From Ooceraea biroi (taxonomy: Eukaryota; Arthropoda; Insecta; Hymenoptera; Formicidae): a stretch of DNA of 64,000 bases. The stretch spans positions 10,618,874-10,682,873 of the forward strand of contig NC_039512.1 in the NCBI RefSeq assembly GCF_003672135.1, read 5' to 3'. Below are positions 38,061 through 49,946 of the stretch, piece after piece. Position 1 is the first letter of the stretch; every line of letters begins with the position of its first letter. The notes below the pieces were generated by a model, which was given only the letters and a program-made list of their open reading frames with translations, was not told the DNA's origin and did not search any database. The position numbers were made by a program, and so were the translations under genes.

Positions 38061-38970
38061 TTAGTTACCCGCGTAAACGTGATAATGCACTCATACTTCC
38101 CGCGTCAATTGCCGGCTCAATTTTGCTTGGATTCCCATAAATGAGTGTTGCGATAAGAGTGCGTGCAACTCTCGAAGCAGCTATTGCGATTATTGAAGCG
38201 CCATATTCCGAAGTGGCGGATAGCGAACTCGATATATAGCGAGCGAATCTCCAGCCGATCGGGCCGGTTGATTTACTCTTGCACTTCGGAACCCAATAAC
38301 TCACAACTAGGTCGTTCCAATCGGCTCCAGCCCATCAATGCGCGCTCGATCGCATTCTGGACTGCGATTTTGCGTTTTCGAAAAAATAATCGAGCTTATC
38401 CAAGTCAATCGGCGTCCAGTCACGGCGAATATTCTGCGTCTCGCGTGGCCTAAAATCGCCGATCTCTCGGATGTTTAGTCCGCACACGTAAAACCATACG
38501 ACGCACCCCACTTGCATCCGAATCGTTGTGCAAACGCAATTAATTTCGCTGCACGCGCGATATCGTTCTGCGTCCACGCGAATAGGCGCGTATCAGATTT
38601 TGCCGGGACGAAACGCGATCGATATAAGTCGCGATTGCTCGCGCTCGATTCAGCTCGGAGTTTCTTCGTCAACGCAAAGCACTGTCGGGCTGCTTGATGG
38701 AGGACCTCGACGACTACTTGCAAGGTGGACGTTGCGTAATCGAGCAGCTCAGAGTGCCGTAATTGCGGACTTTGACACGACAGACAGACGCAAATTTCTA
38801 CGCGCTGTGTTCGCGCGCAGCCGCGCTAAATCGCGGCGGATGTGCCGCGAAGTCGACTGACAAATTGCCTCTGCGGTCGCGCGAAATAGCCACCCGTTCA
38901 TCCGCCATTCCGTCCTCCTGCAGGTATATCCGGGCATTTATTCCCCACGACGCTAACGTCGACGATTAAC
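38061..38970. other. CpG-rich patch with overlapping open frames on both strands
   Basis: Six or more frames of 60-110 codons overlap on both strands. CGA and TCG trinucleotides are dense and stop codons are rare, which alone explains the frames. None has a domain, signal peptide or consistent splice sites. It stands out against the AT-rich surroundings and might be a regulatory CpG island-like patch. Confidence 0.4.
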
Positions 38971-39906
38971 GCCTCGCGGATTCTCAATTATCGGAATTTA
39001 TCTTGATGCTCTTACGTCGGCGAAACTGTCACTTTTGTGTTATCTAGATTGCGTCACGTATGTTGCACATATATTTCTCGTTGTGAGATTTATTAAAATT
39101 ATAGTATTATACTGCTCTTTTAGCTCCTTTAGCTTTGTTTTCATTAATCATTCTTCTCTATGCAGTGTCCTAATCCTTCCTTTTAACTGTTTAAAATATC
39201 TGTCTGTGTTTTCGAAAAATTCATTTTTCTCTATCTTTTGACGTGAAATATTCTACGTAATTTTATATCTTAGTGAAATATAATTCAGTTGGTTTTATTT
39301 TATTGAGACAGTAAAATGTAGTGTGCTTCTCTTCATATTAAAAGTGCAACTTGATTTTCTCAGTGGAAACGGCATCAATGGTCATCATTACTGCTTTTCA
39401 CGGTCCGAGTTAAGAGACTTTGCGTTTCACCGGCACGTTTATTTATACTCGCATGTTGATTCACGGAATTCGCAAATTTGATTTCCATAGCCCCCATGAT
39501 AGTCCGCCGAGCACTGGCGTGAGATAACTCAATGACGGCCGTCATAAAAAAAGAAAAAAGAAAAAAATCGACAACGGGGCTTTATCAAATATACGGGAAG
39601 CGTGAACCGGATGTTGCATTCGTTCCGGAAAAATTACGCAACTAGATTACGCGAGGAAACGAGCCGAGAAAGGACCTTCGATATACCGCGCGATTAATCA
39701 CGGCGCGATGAAAAAAAAGAAAGAAAATAAAACTGCATAAAAAAACTGCAAGCGTTGTCTGCCGCGAAATTTTTTATTGCTGTCGTAATAAAAAAAGGAG
39801 AGCGGATGCGGTATGAATGACATAACGACCGGTTACCGACATAATTTAAATGCTGCCGGAAATTTTCGACTTCTCCCGTTTTATCCCCTACCTGTGCGCG
39901 CGCGTG
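38971..39906. other. AT-rich spacer, no gene recognised
   Basis: No coding, repeat or RNA structure was seen apart from A-rich runs near 39.55 and 39.7 kb. Confidence 0.45.
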
Positions 39907-39938
39907 CACACACCACACCACACACACACACACACACC
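39907..39938. repeat. CA microsatellite
   Basis: A run of CA dinucleotides interrupted by ACC in its first half. Confidence 0.9.
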
Positions 39939-39939
39939 A

Positions 39940-42428
39940 GTTTAAAAAATGTAGTCACGAATATTTCCTGAGCGGCAGGCCATGTTTTATTATATTATGA
40001 GGCAACGGAACTTTCGACGCGGCCTCCTTTGTGAATTTATTTTGACGCTTCCTCTAGCGCGAAAAAACACGCACATCTAACACGTTGCTGCTCTGATTTT
40101 TCAAACGGCGGTTTCACAAATCCTTTAATTACGACTCCCAGTACCAACATTGCATTGCAACTTGATTTAAAAAATGGTTCAAAGGGAATTCTCTGGATAC
40201 GGTATGGTGCATGTGCAAAGAATCTTTTCTCCCTTTCCCCGTTTAATGCAGCAGAATTACATTGCTATTATCGTCTCTACTTCAATTTCATATACGCGTA
40301 TGTAATAATTTTTCAACGCTCATATCCGGAGTTTGAAGTAGACCAATTTTTCGTCCTGTAAATTTTAAACAAAGTTTGAGAGTGCAAGAGAGACACGACT
40401 ATGCTCGATCAGTGTACACTCTCGGCTTCGCACATAGCCGCAGAAGATGGCTTGAAAAGCAGTAGCTGGACGGGATAGGAAAGAGATGGGTGGCAAGATT
40501 CGAAGATATCTCGCTCCGCTCTCGATCCGTTTGGGATTAATCTGGGCTTAATTGAATTCGAAGCAAACACGGAACGAGGGCGCCTCGGTACTTGCGCAAA
40601 CCTTGGCCGTGCCCCGTGCTGGATAAATACGGCGGCGGACCGGCGCTGCATGGCGAACTTAAGGTATTAATCGCCAAACAACCTGTGTAGCCTATGCAGA
40701 AGCCGATTAGGGCGCTATGATGCGATCGCTCGTTGATTATGAACCTTTGCCGCGCGATAACCTGCCGAGAACGCGGGTTATCGGCCTACTATATACGTTC
40801 CTTCCACGACATAATGTCGTGTAAATTGCTCCTATGCTAAATTGCATTAAGCATTGTTACGAGCCACTTGTCTGATATCTTTGAAATTTTGAATAGATAA
40901 AGGGGTAACGACAGATTTTGAAATATAGAACGTGATGGACCAATAACGATATTAATAATAACAGCATAGTAAATAGTTATATGCTGTGAAACACCTATTT
41001 TCACCCTTTTTTATTATCCATCTGTGTCATAAAGACTGCCAGAATTATTGCCAAATCGTGTACTTTAGTTTTACGACTTATATATTTTACTAAACACATT
41101 CATACATTGCGCCATGATGAAGCATTTATAAAAATCACCCTTCTCATCCTCCTTCTCCCTTTTATTTTACACGTACCCTCTACGCATGTTTTTCAGCCGC
41201 GCGATAATCGGAATAGTCACTTCTCTGGATAATGGCTCTTTCGTACATCACACAAAACATTCGAATCTTTGCGTAAAAGGCTTTAAAAATTGACAAACGC
41301 CTGTTTGCACGTTACGTGAACAAACTACATTTCGTCGAATCGCACGAGTAACGGATCGCAACAGTGTATTCATTGCTGTGTACATGTACACTCGCGGAAA
41401 TCCAACACGCACCCTTGCTTGCACGCTATTAGGGTAGGTCGGCAGCGGTTCGTACGCCGAGCAGTGTATTAGTAAAAGGATGTCGCGACGCCGCCACACT
41501 CGCGTAGGAAGGAGGCATGGTTGGTTGTGGAGGGGGGGGGGGAGGGGAGAAAACCACAGAGGAACGTGGCGTCGCATCCATGTGTTATGTGCATGTGTAC
41601 ATAAAGGCACGTATGCTCGGCAACGAATAGAATTTATCCCTCTCTCTCCCCCGCCCCTGTCCGTTCATCCTATGCTCCACAGTCCTCTGTGTCCACCTCC
41701 TCTCCTGCCCGCTTACCTTTCACCCCAGTGTCGCGTCACGCCGCGGTTCGATTCAGAAAGCCTTCCCACTCGGCATATTAAATTTATGGTATGCACGCGG
41801 CGCATTACTCACCCTCGACCATGCATACGTAAGCACGAGGAGGGCAGGGAGTGGAGAATTTCGCAAGGGAGGCTTCCAAAAGGACCAAAGGGATACTGCA
41901 TATTCTTCGGCCGCTTCTGTGCCTCGCTCTTGCCACCGTTTCGCTGTCCTATCGCCCCTTTCTTGCTTCATCCCCCGATCTAGCCTGCTAGACGGTGTCT
42001 CAACATTCTCTCCACCCTTTTATTTTGTCAGCCGCGCCCCACGCAGGAGATAAATCTGCTACTAGTCAGACGTTCCGTGACTCTTGGAAATATTGCTTTC
42101 TTAGGCTAATTTAGCACGCGCAAAAATAAAGTCGACGTAGGTACGCCAGACCATCGCCGCGTGCATTGACATAGCCGGAAAAATAGGAGTGATAATTTAA
42201 TCGGAAGCAATTTTTTCAGTGGTCTTACGTTATTAATTTTACTTTAATTAAAATGTAAGCTTATATTGTACGTCATTACTTTATCATGAATAGTAATTAT
42301 TATTAATTACTATCGAAATTCAAAGAATAATTTATTTGTTATTTTATGTATTTTGTGTTATTTGTTGTAAATTTGATTAAGTCAAATTGGAAATTAAATT
42401 AATTTAAACATTACAAAGAGACAAGGAT
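39940..42428. other. Spacer with G-rich tract, no gene recognised
   Basis: Includes a G-run of eleven or so bases in a GGAGGGG context at about 41528-41548, and C/T-rich low-complexity sequence after it. The frame at 41480-41983 (167 codons) is a by-product of that composition. Confidence 0.45.
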
Positions 42429-42465
42429 AATATATGTATATATACGATATACATATATACGATAA

Positions 42466-42496
<31 letters not shown>

Positions 42497-42514
42497 ATAA
42501 ATATAAATATATAT
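42429..42514. repeat. AT-rich microsatellite and palindrome
   Basis: Alternating TA runs containing an inverted pair (TATATGTATAT and ATATACATATA) followed by AAATATAAATATA units. Confidence 0.8.
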
Positions 42515-45500
42515 TTTCGATAAAACGTACTATAATTCATCTCAATCTCTCGCAGCGAAGGAAGAAACTGATTACAGAAGAAAAATTATGCGAGATAACA
42601 GCGACATATTCTTTTTTATTGCCTCTAACCTTGACCTATCGATCCCCAGGATTACCAGACCTGTCGATGATAATAACCCGACAAATAGCTTCTCAATTCC
42701 GCGATTACTGGAAGTTTACGAGCGGAGAGACGGGAAGACGGATCGAATATGGCGAAGAAGGAGAGGATGAGGATTGGTGAAGGGGGAAAGACATTGGAGA
42801 GAGATGAAGGGTCCAAGAAGAGTGCCGGACGAAGAGAGGCACCGGATACCAGTGCCCTAAGAGTGTTTCCATCTTCGTCCAACTGCTAACAAGTACGCGC
42901 CAGTCAGCGGTTTTTATAATTGGCCGGAAGGAGTTCAATTACGGAAGCATGACGCCGCTGGCTGAGTTCTCCTTCACTTTGAGAGCGTTCTCTCGCTCTT
43001 TCCTGTTGCATCCCTTTTCCCCCTTCGCCCCTACCCCTCTCCTTTTTCCCGACGCCCGTCTCTTACTTCCTCGCTTTTCCCCCGTGCTTTTTGCACTTCC
43101 GGCTACTCCATTACCACCAATGCCACCAACTCGTCACTGCCAACATCACTATTGCGAAGATATATCACGGGGATGGGTGAATAATCAGGAAATAGAAGCC
43201 GAGTCCATGTATTCGTGGATAGAGAGATGCACCTTGTTGGATGCACCGTCTGTGCCAAAGATGGAGGTCCGTTCCACCATCTTTGTAATAATTTTCATAT
43301 GATCTTGATCATTTTTAGCTTGATAATTATTGTAATACGTTATTAATGCTTTTTATGAAATCAGGAAAAATGGAAGAGAGCGAAGAGTCTTAGAATATTT
43401 CAAACTTTTTTAGATATCCATTTTTTAACATCTCTGCGTTTTAAGATCTGTGATATTTTACATGAACCAATAAGACTTTTTATTTTTCCTATTTGATATT
43501 TTAGAATTCCATAAGTCTTGACTAAAAACGGATATATACGACGTTTCTAACGTATACGTCCACCGAGCGTTTGTCTTTAGCTGGCAAAATTCTGCATTAA
43601 TCCACAAATGGCATCGGAATGGGAATTTGCGAGCACGGTGCTTGATCTTTGATCAGAAATCCCTTACGATCGCAGGCCTAATCGCGGCGACTTATTAAAC
43701 CGGAAGCGGCAGCGAGAGGTTATGACCGCTTGAATCTGGTGAACACGATTCTTGATCGGCTCGTACCGATCCTTAGGTTCCCTTATTCGCAATTCCGTTC
43801 GTCTGGGCTCTCGACAAATACGCGCGCCAGAATATATCTGTTCGTCGTCCCTCGATTAAGGCCAAGACAAATGGAAGCGGATGTCGGTCGGAAATTAAAA
43901 TCTCGAGGACGAGCCCCTCGTTAAATTGCCGACGCTCGCACTGGTCGTTTTCGACTGCGGTTCGGGTTCGATTCGAGCCACCTCCGAGACCAGCCACCAT
44001 CGCGGCAACAGCTTGCCCACCCAGAGGACTACCGTTCTCCATTAATGTGGCGCCGCCATTATGGCATTGTGAAAGGATCAGTGTATTCATTTCCAGAGTG
44101 CTCGCTCTTCGCCGTTCAACTCGCATCGAATTACATCCCACGCAGTTTTCATTTTATTGTTCCCAGCGTTTTTATTAATATCATATTATACCGCATTGCG
44201 TTTTTATTAATATCGTATTAACGTTGCGTTGCATCGCATTCTGTCAAAAGAACCGCGTTTCGAACCATGCGAATACATAAAAAGCTCTTATCTCTTTATT
44301 TGCATTCAGCAAATATCAACATTGTACCGAGAGACGATACTTTCCTCCGCGTTTTTCCTACATATTCATAAGTGAACGTTGATCGTATTATGCACGTCTT
44401 CGCTTGTTTTTCGCGGCGCATAAATTTTCTTCGACAATCCCGAAAGTAGGTCAGCCGGTGAACCGTCAAAAAAGAGGGAAAACGACCGCATGCACCCTTC
44501 GAGTTTCCTATTTCCTAATTTTTTAGCCGCGATGAGTGTGGCAATACTTCGACAGCCATTCCGTGAAAAACGCCGACCAATTTATTCTTCTCTTCGGCCC
44601 TAACGAGCGTGCAATTGCTTTTTAAATTGATTAAGGAATGATCGATCGCGCGACTGCGAACAGCCAGTACCTTCGGTCGTCCATCAAATCTTATGCGACA
44701 TAAGAATGAGAACAGAATCAATAAATTTTTCATGGACAGCGTTTCTCTGTTTTCCGCTTTCTTTATGTTTCTTCCGCGCGTTTCAATCATTTTTTGCTTT
44801 TCATTGTAGAACACTACACGTGGTATTAAACGCATCAGCATAATGCAACTTTGCAAATCTGCAGAGTAACAATTTCCAAAGTTTCGTGAAGAATAATGTT
44901 TGGAGAGTGCATTTGCGCGCGGCGCGTAATTATTTAACATCCGTGAGGTATTGTCGAAGTAATTTAATGAACGACCTACTTCGCAATGAGCGCGAATGTT
45001 TGAAGGAAAACGCGCGCGTAATTACGCAGCAAAATGGGAAAATTAAATATTGCCTCTCGGCATGGCGCTCTCACTCTCGCGACACGCGGACATAAATAAC
45101 GTTGCGTAACAAATTAAGCGTCCCCGAGAATTCACGGCAATATTGTCATTTCATGTAGCTCAATGGCAAACAAAAGAGCCCATTAAATCCGGCTTGAATT
45201 TCTAAATCAGTACAATATGGTCAATACGTTGCTTACCAAAAAACAAGGAAACTCGGATTCGAAAAGGAAACTTAAATTCGTAATTCGGACTCTCGAGTCG
45301 GAAGAATTTATTCCAAAATCCCGTAGTACAAATTTAAAAACGTTGATTAGATATAATCGAATATGAATTTCTAATTTACACTCAAGAAATCTCTTTAGAA
45401 ATCCCCGAGAAAGGTAAAAATTTTTACCATGAAAATTTCGTAAAATTTCAAGTTCTTCTGCATATTGAAATATTTCAATATATTTCCCCTACTGAGAAAG

Positions 45501-46184
45501 TAGCAGAACCTGTGCGGAAGTTTCGAGCAGCAACATGGTGGTCGTGAGGTGACCATGAGATGCAATCGCGAGGAAAAGCAGTGGAAGGCGCGGCAAAGGG
45601 TTGAGACTAAAGGGAAAAATAAGGCAGATTGCAACTAAGCGATATTCTATGCAAGATGGCCGGAGAAATATTAAAGAGGGGAAAGCCGAGACTCACGCTT
45701 CCTCTCTCTCGTCTCTCCCTCACCTCCACCCCACCCACACCGCCTACTTAATTCCCGTCTCATCTCTTTTACCGTCGCTCTCATCCCTTAGCCGACTCCA
45801 CCCTTCTCGTGGCTGCGCTCTCATCAGTCTTCGTTGGACCATTCTTCGCGACAACCTGACCACTTTTCTTTCCCCGTCGAGCATCAGAAGTCTTACGAGT
45901 CTCGACGATTCATTCATCATTATCTCGACACCCCGTACATCCGCGTGACGTTCAGGTGCGTGGCAAAAGTAATAGTAAAACACGAGTTTCTTCGGTCTTC
46001 GGAAAGTTCGCGGGCACGTGTAGAAACTCAAGAAACACGCACACGGTGTAAAAACTGCTTGATTAAAAAAAAAGCATTTTATCTCATCCAATACAAAGAT
46101 TTGATATAATATCTTTAATTAATTTTTAACTGCTATTTTTAATTTATTTTTCACTGTTATATTTTTAACTAGCAGCTTGAAGTG
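42515..46184. other. Spacer, no gene recognised
   Basis: C/T-rich at 43.0-43.1 kb and 45.7-45.9 kb. A 34 bp unit (GCGTTTTTATTAATATC and so on) is duplicated in tandem at about 44168-44226. No gene model could be supported. Confidence 0.45.
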
Positions 46185-46210
46185 ATTTATAAGTAAATTT
46201 ACTTATAAAT
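46185..46210. repeat. 26 bp perfect palindrome
   Basis: ATTTATAAGTAAA followed immediately by its own reverse complement, with no spacer. In AT-rich DNA this can arise by chance, but 26 bases without mismatch is notable. Confidence 0.85.
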
Positions 46211-46399
46211 AAAGTTATTTATATATTAAATTTAGTTAGTTGGCGTTTTTGCCATTATTCAAATGTAGACTTAATTAAAAACGTGTTTACTTGAATAAAC
46301 TAATTTGAAAACGGTAACCATTTGCTCTTTTTATATAATATCACTATGTTGTTCAGAGGGTTGCTGGACTGCCTGCCGAACGTGAATGCAAAAGTGTCG

Positions 46400-46553
46400 A
46401 AATATTTCTTTAACTAAAATGCCCTTGCAAAACGCATTTGGTGCGAAATATTTATTAACCATCCAGCTCAAAAATGAATCGGCTCTGACATAAAATATTT
46501 CTTTAATCAGAGTACACTTGCAAAATGTATTTGGTGTAAAGTTTTTATTACTT
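46400..46553 (-). repeat. Diverged 93 bp tandem duplication in an open frame
   Basis: Two copies of about 60 alignable bases start at 46400 and 46493. They are roughly three-quarters identical. Because 93 is divisible by three, a - strand frame (46331-46612) carries a repeated peptide, FAPNAFCKGILVKEIF and FTPNTFCKCTLIKEIF. No domain is recognised. Confidence 0.6.
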
Positions 46554-46612
46554 TTATTTGCAACTTGTTGAAATAAGTTCACTGATTGTATAAATATGTT
46601 TCCCAATTCCAA

Positions 46613-47318
46613 ATTTTAATATGTTGAAAAAGTTTTACTATAATAAATATAATATAATAAAAGTATTTATTAAGTTTTCAAATATTATGTATATTTTCCA
46701 CAAAATTACTTCTCATTATTTATTCAAAGAATATTCTTTAATAACAAGAATTCATCAATCACATAAAGAAGAAATTAAAGATTTTCCGTGACATGAAAAA
46801 TCGAGGCAGAGTTATTTGTGCTCGACTTCTCACGTAAAGTAACATTTAAATAATGAAATAAAGTATAACCACATATAATGCCGCATAAAATAAGACGTAA
46901 AAATACTAAATGCATATTTAATATATGCAATAATAATTTAATGTCTATACGGTGCAGATGTCGACAAAAATTTTAAAGAATTTCACAAAACAAGAAATAT
47001 GTACGTAACAAATCATAGAATCAAAGCCACATGTTTATGTATATATATTGATATATGGAAATTCAATATTTTGTGATTTATGTGCAATATGTAGTAATAA
47101 TAAATTCACTTCACAAGCCTATGTAGAACAATGATAAATTTCGCATGCATTTAACAGTAAATTTCTGTCTTACAATGTAATTGTGTTATAATTCGCTTAG
47201 ATTGTAATTATTTCTGAATGGAAGTCGATGGCGTTACTCGTAAGATAAACTTTCTGACACTTCTATATCTATTAAATCTATTAAAGTTTCATCAATATCA
47301 CAGAAATATAAGTCCACA
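46613..47318. other. AT-rich spacer, no gene recognised
   Basis: Very AT-rich, without repeat or coding structure that I can see. Confidence 0.5.
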
Positions 47319-48104
47319 TATAAAATAAATATATTCTGTCTAAAAAATGTGTAAGCGTAATAATCAGGACTGTGAAAGAAATTTTTATGAGACACAGCAT
47401 CTCTCCTTTCCGAAATGCAAGTGTAAAAAAACATTTAGCTCTCACTGAAAATCAATGTGATTTACAAACTATTGCATGCATTTTTGTTAACTCTGCAAGC
47501 GAAACACAATTGAGCACTCACCAATGCGCGATGAAATCCTATGGACTCCATCATAGTTCATCATATAGTCCATCGATGAAATTGACCATCTGGAACCTTT
47601 CCAACATGGAGTTCATTGTATTGTTATACATCCCTCGTAGACTGCACTTCAGTCTTCATTTCACTCCATTTCACTTTACACTTTATACACTTTTTTGTTT
47701 TTCAACTTTTAGGTTTTTTGTTTAAACGGCGTTTAATTTATAAACACGGAAGCGACGAAATTGTCCTGAACCTCTCGAGCCTGGAATTCATAAGTGCCAA
47801 TGTATGTGAATTCACCTGCAATAGATTCCTTCTTGCATATTCTTCATAGACATTCGTTCTCTTATCGTGCATGCCTCGTCGATTGCTCTTCAATCTTCAC
47901 TTCAATTTATATTCAGTTTAAACTCAATTTATTTATGCGCTTTAGACTCGCTACGCGGTATTATACTGTTATTAAAGTCATTAAACGAATATTCATGCCG
48001 GAATAAAATTTAGTTAAGTACATGGCATACTACTGGCAGCATCCTACGATGAATTGCTCTGCATTATGATAGCAAAGCATATTTCCGAAATTCTTGGTTG
48101 AAAT
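47319..48104 (+). repeat. Left arm of the long inverted repeat
   Basis: 786 bases matching the reverse complement of 49947-50734. Visible differences include single substitutions near 47327, 47384 and 47434, a one-base indel near 47792 (CATAAGTG against CATAGTG) and a substitution near 47918. Within the arm, a segment around 47607-47665 is loosely repeated around 47786-47905 (GGAATTCAT then CTCGTCGATTGC against GGAGTTCAT then CTCGTAGACTGC). Confidence 0.9.
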
Positions 48105-48318
48105 TACTCCCCAATGTATTTGCGAAATCTGCTTCGCAATATATTTGTGAAGATTGTTTCGCAATGTCTATGTGAGGATTATTCGCGCGGTATATTAACG
48201 GTTTTTTTTATTTTAACGGATTTATTTGAATTTAATTTAAAAGCGTTTTATATTTCCCCATTCAAAATTGATGACGCAATTTCGCGAAATCTTATTATAT
48301 ACATATATATATTGCTTG

Positions 48319-48321
<3 letters not shown>

Positions 48322-48352
<31 letters not shown>
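48322..48352. repeat. AT dinucleotide microsatellite
   Basis: About fifteen perfect AT units near the left side of the loop. Confidence 0.9.
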
Positions 48353-48355
<3 letters not shown>

Positions 48356-48558
48356 CGAACCTATCAATATAATGCACGGGATATCGAAATAAAATCAGAT
48401 ATTTAAATTGAATAACGAATTGTAATCACGATTGAAAAATCTTTTAATGCGCACGAGTAAAATAATCGTTAAAAATGTTTATCTCAATTTTTTTGACCGC
48501 ATGTTTTTAATCGTGTCTCTAATCGCGTTACAAAATCATATTTTAATTATAAAAAATC

Positions 48559-48564
48559 TTTATT
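48559..48564 (-). terminator. Poly(A) signal for the loop gene candidate
   Basis: AATAAA on the - strand, about 153 bases past the TAG stop at 48717-48719, followed by a T-rich stretch. The spacing suits a short 3' untranslated region. Confidence 0.4.
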
Positions 48565-48716
48565 TAAAATTGTAATTTTCTACGGTTGCACTTAACTAAT
48601 ATAATGCAAAACTCAACACTAGAATGCATACCTGATCGCGTTAGTAGCTCGCGTTTGTTCTAATGTAAAATATTCGTGTCTTTCTCGACAGCGGAGAAAT
48701 CAAAAAGATTTGTGGA

Positions 48717-48781
48717 CTAATCTTTGAGCCGATCCTGCTTGGCCTGAATCGCGTGCCGCAAACTTGCAATTTTCACTGAAT
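48717..48781 (-). CDS. Candidate terminal exon of an unrecognised loop gene
   Basis: The - strand has a pyrimidine-rich acceptor (ATCTTTCCAG) at 48782-48784, then 65 bases encoding DSVKIASLRHAIQAKQDRLK, Asp and TAG. The first two bases complete a GAT codon with the last base of the exon at 48993-49091, so the phases agree. The peptide has the look of a short amphipathic, possibly coiled-coil C-terminus, with Leu and Ile at heptad-like spacing. It resembles no family I know. Conserved phase, splice sites and stop are the support; there is no homology. Confidence 0.45.
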
Positions 48782-48793
48782 CTGGAAAGATAA

Positions 48794-49022
48794 ATATTTC
48801 TACTATTTTGATATTACTACACATTTTGATGCATTTGTTAGATTAATTACAATACAATTATATAATACAATTTATAATTCTTACATTTACGTGCATTAAC
48901 ACGCGATGTTACGCGATATTACGCGACGTAGGTATGATCGCGACCGCGAGAGTGGTTATCGAAACATCGGCAATTTAGTGTTAGGAACATACCCGCGTGT
49001 TCGCGATATCTCGTATCTTTAC
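48794..49022 (-). repeat. Direct repeat copy 1 in the loop
   Basis: Matches 49431-49658 in the same orientation, at better than 90 percent by eye. It covers the candidate intron and the 3' part of the exon at 48993-49091. Confidence 0.9.
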
Positions 49023-49091
49023 GATATCTAATCATCTCGGCGCGACAAATGGCACAACGAGTTCGCGAAATTCGCGCGCGTGCAACTTCAT
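48993..49091 (-). CDS. Candidate internal exon of an unrecognised loop gene (Cys-x2-Cys)
   Basis: After a good acceptor (TTTTAACTATTACAG) the - strand reads EVARARISRTRCAICRAEMI, then RYRKDTRYREHA, and ends at a GTATGT donor (intron 48782-48992, 211 bases). The frame stays open upstream of the acceptor to a stop at 49123-49125, so the exon could also begin earlier. The segment is very basic and contains a single CAIC pair that could be half of a zinc site. No start exon was found between here and the right arm, so the gene is incomplete or its first exon lies in the arm. Function is unknown. Confidence 0.45.
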
Positions 49092-49430
49092 CTGTAATAG
49101 TTAAAACACAATTCTCAGCGCGTTATGAAATGTTGTAAAAGTTGATTGCATAGCGCACAGTGCGATATGTAAGTTGCGCGGAACGTAATGAAGTTGGTAC
49201 GCAGTGAAGTTGCCGCGGTCACGTGATCACGAGGAGCACAGTGAATAGAGATCGCATCACATATTACTTTAATTTTATCTGCAAACGCAAAAACTAGAGA
49301 TTGTCGGAACCTTAAAACATTTTATAGCGAGAAATATACTTTAATAAATAGCTACACAGCGCCGTCATGTTTATACGAGCAGTTAAAAGCATAGTTTTAT
49401 AGTTACTCATATTAGCTCTTATACAGATAC

Positions 49431-49658
49431 ATATTTCTACTATTTTGATATTACTACACATTTTGATGCATTTGTTAGATTAATTACAATACAATTATAT
49501 AATACAATTTATAATTCTTACATTCATGTGCACTTAACACGCGATATTACGCGATATTACGCGACGTAGGTATGATCGCGATCGCGAGAGTGGTTATCGA
49601 AACATCAGCCATTTAGGGTTAGGAACATGCCCGCATGTTCGCGATCTCGTATCTTTAC
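49431..49658 (-). repeat. Direct repeat copy 2 in the loop
   Basis: Second copy, 637 bases from the first. Its donor reads GCATGT in place of GTATGT and two bases are missing from the adjacent exon-like part, so the copy is probably not usable as an exon. Copy 1 keeps the consensus, which hints at selection on copy 1 or chance decay of copy 2. Confidence 0.9.
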
Positions 49659-49698
49659 AGAATGCACTGATTTCTCGCACGTAGAGATCCTTTATAAC

Positions 49699-49855
49699 GC
49701 CTTGTGTCCACGATGCTAGAAATCGGTTCGAGATCTCGGTCTGAGAAATATGTAGCCAATAAACTTGCAGCTTTTCCGTAAAAGTTCAAATTGATTGGCC
49801 ACACATTTCTCGGATCGAGATCTCGGATCGATTACTAGCATCGTGAACACAAGGC
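49699..49855. mobile_element. 157 bp fold-back element inside the loop
   Basis: About 62 bases from GCCTTGTGTCCACGATGCTA are repeated in inverted orientation at 49795-49855 with several mismatches, around a spacer of about 34 bases. Both halves contain CGAGATCTCG, itself a palindrome. Flanks are TTATAAC on the left and TTAAG on the right. It resembles a MITE; family and target duplication are unclear. Confidence 0.7.
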
Positions 49856-49946
49856 TTAAGAGACTAGCCATTAGGGAATGCCGCGTGATTGGTGTACCTG
49901 ACTTGTGCCGCGAAAATGGCAGCACCAATAGGGAACCAAGAATAAT

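Noticed and set aside
38163..38860. Cluster of open frames that might be an intronless gene
   Set aside because: Frames are open on both strands at once, as expected of CGA/TCG-rich sequence; none shows a domain.
41480..41983. 167-codon + strand open frame
   Set aside because: Arises from a G-run and C/T-rich sequence; the peptide is biased and matches nothing.
43955..43980. GGTTCGATTC resembling a tRNA T-arm
   Set aside because: The flanking bases do not form a five-pair stem and no acceptor or anticodon arm is in place.
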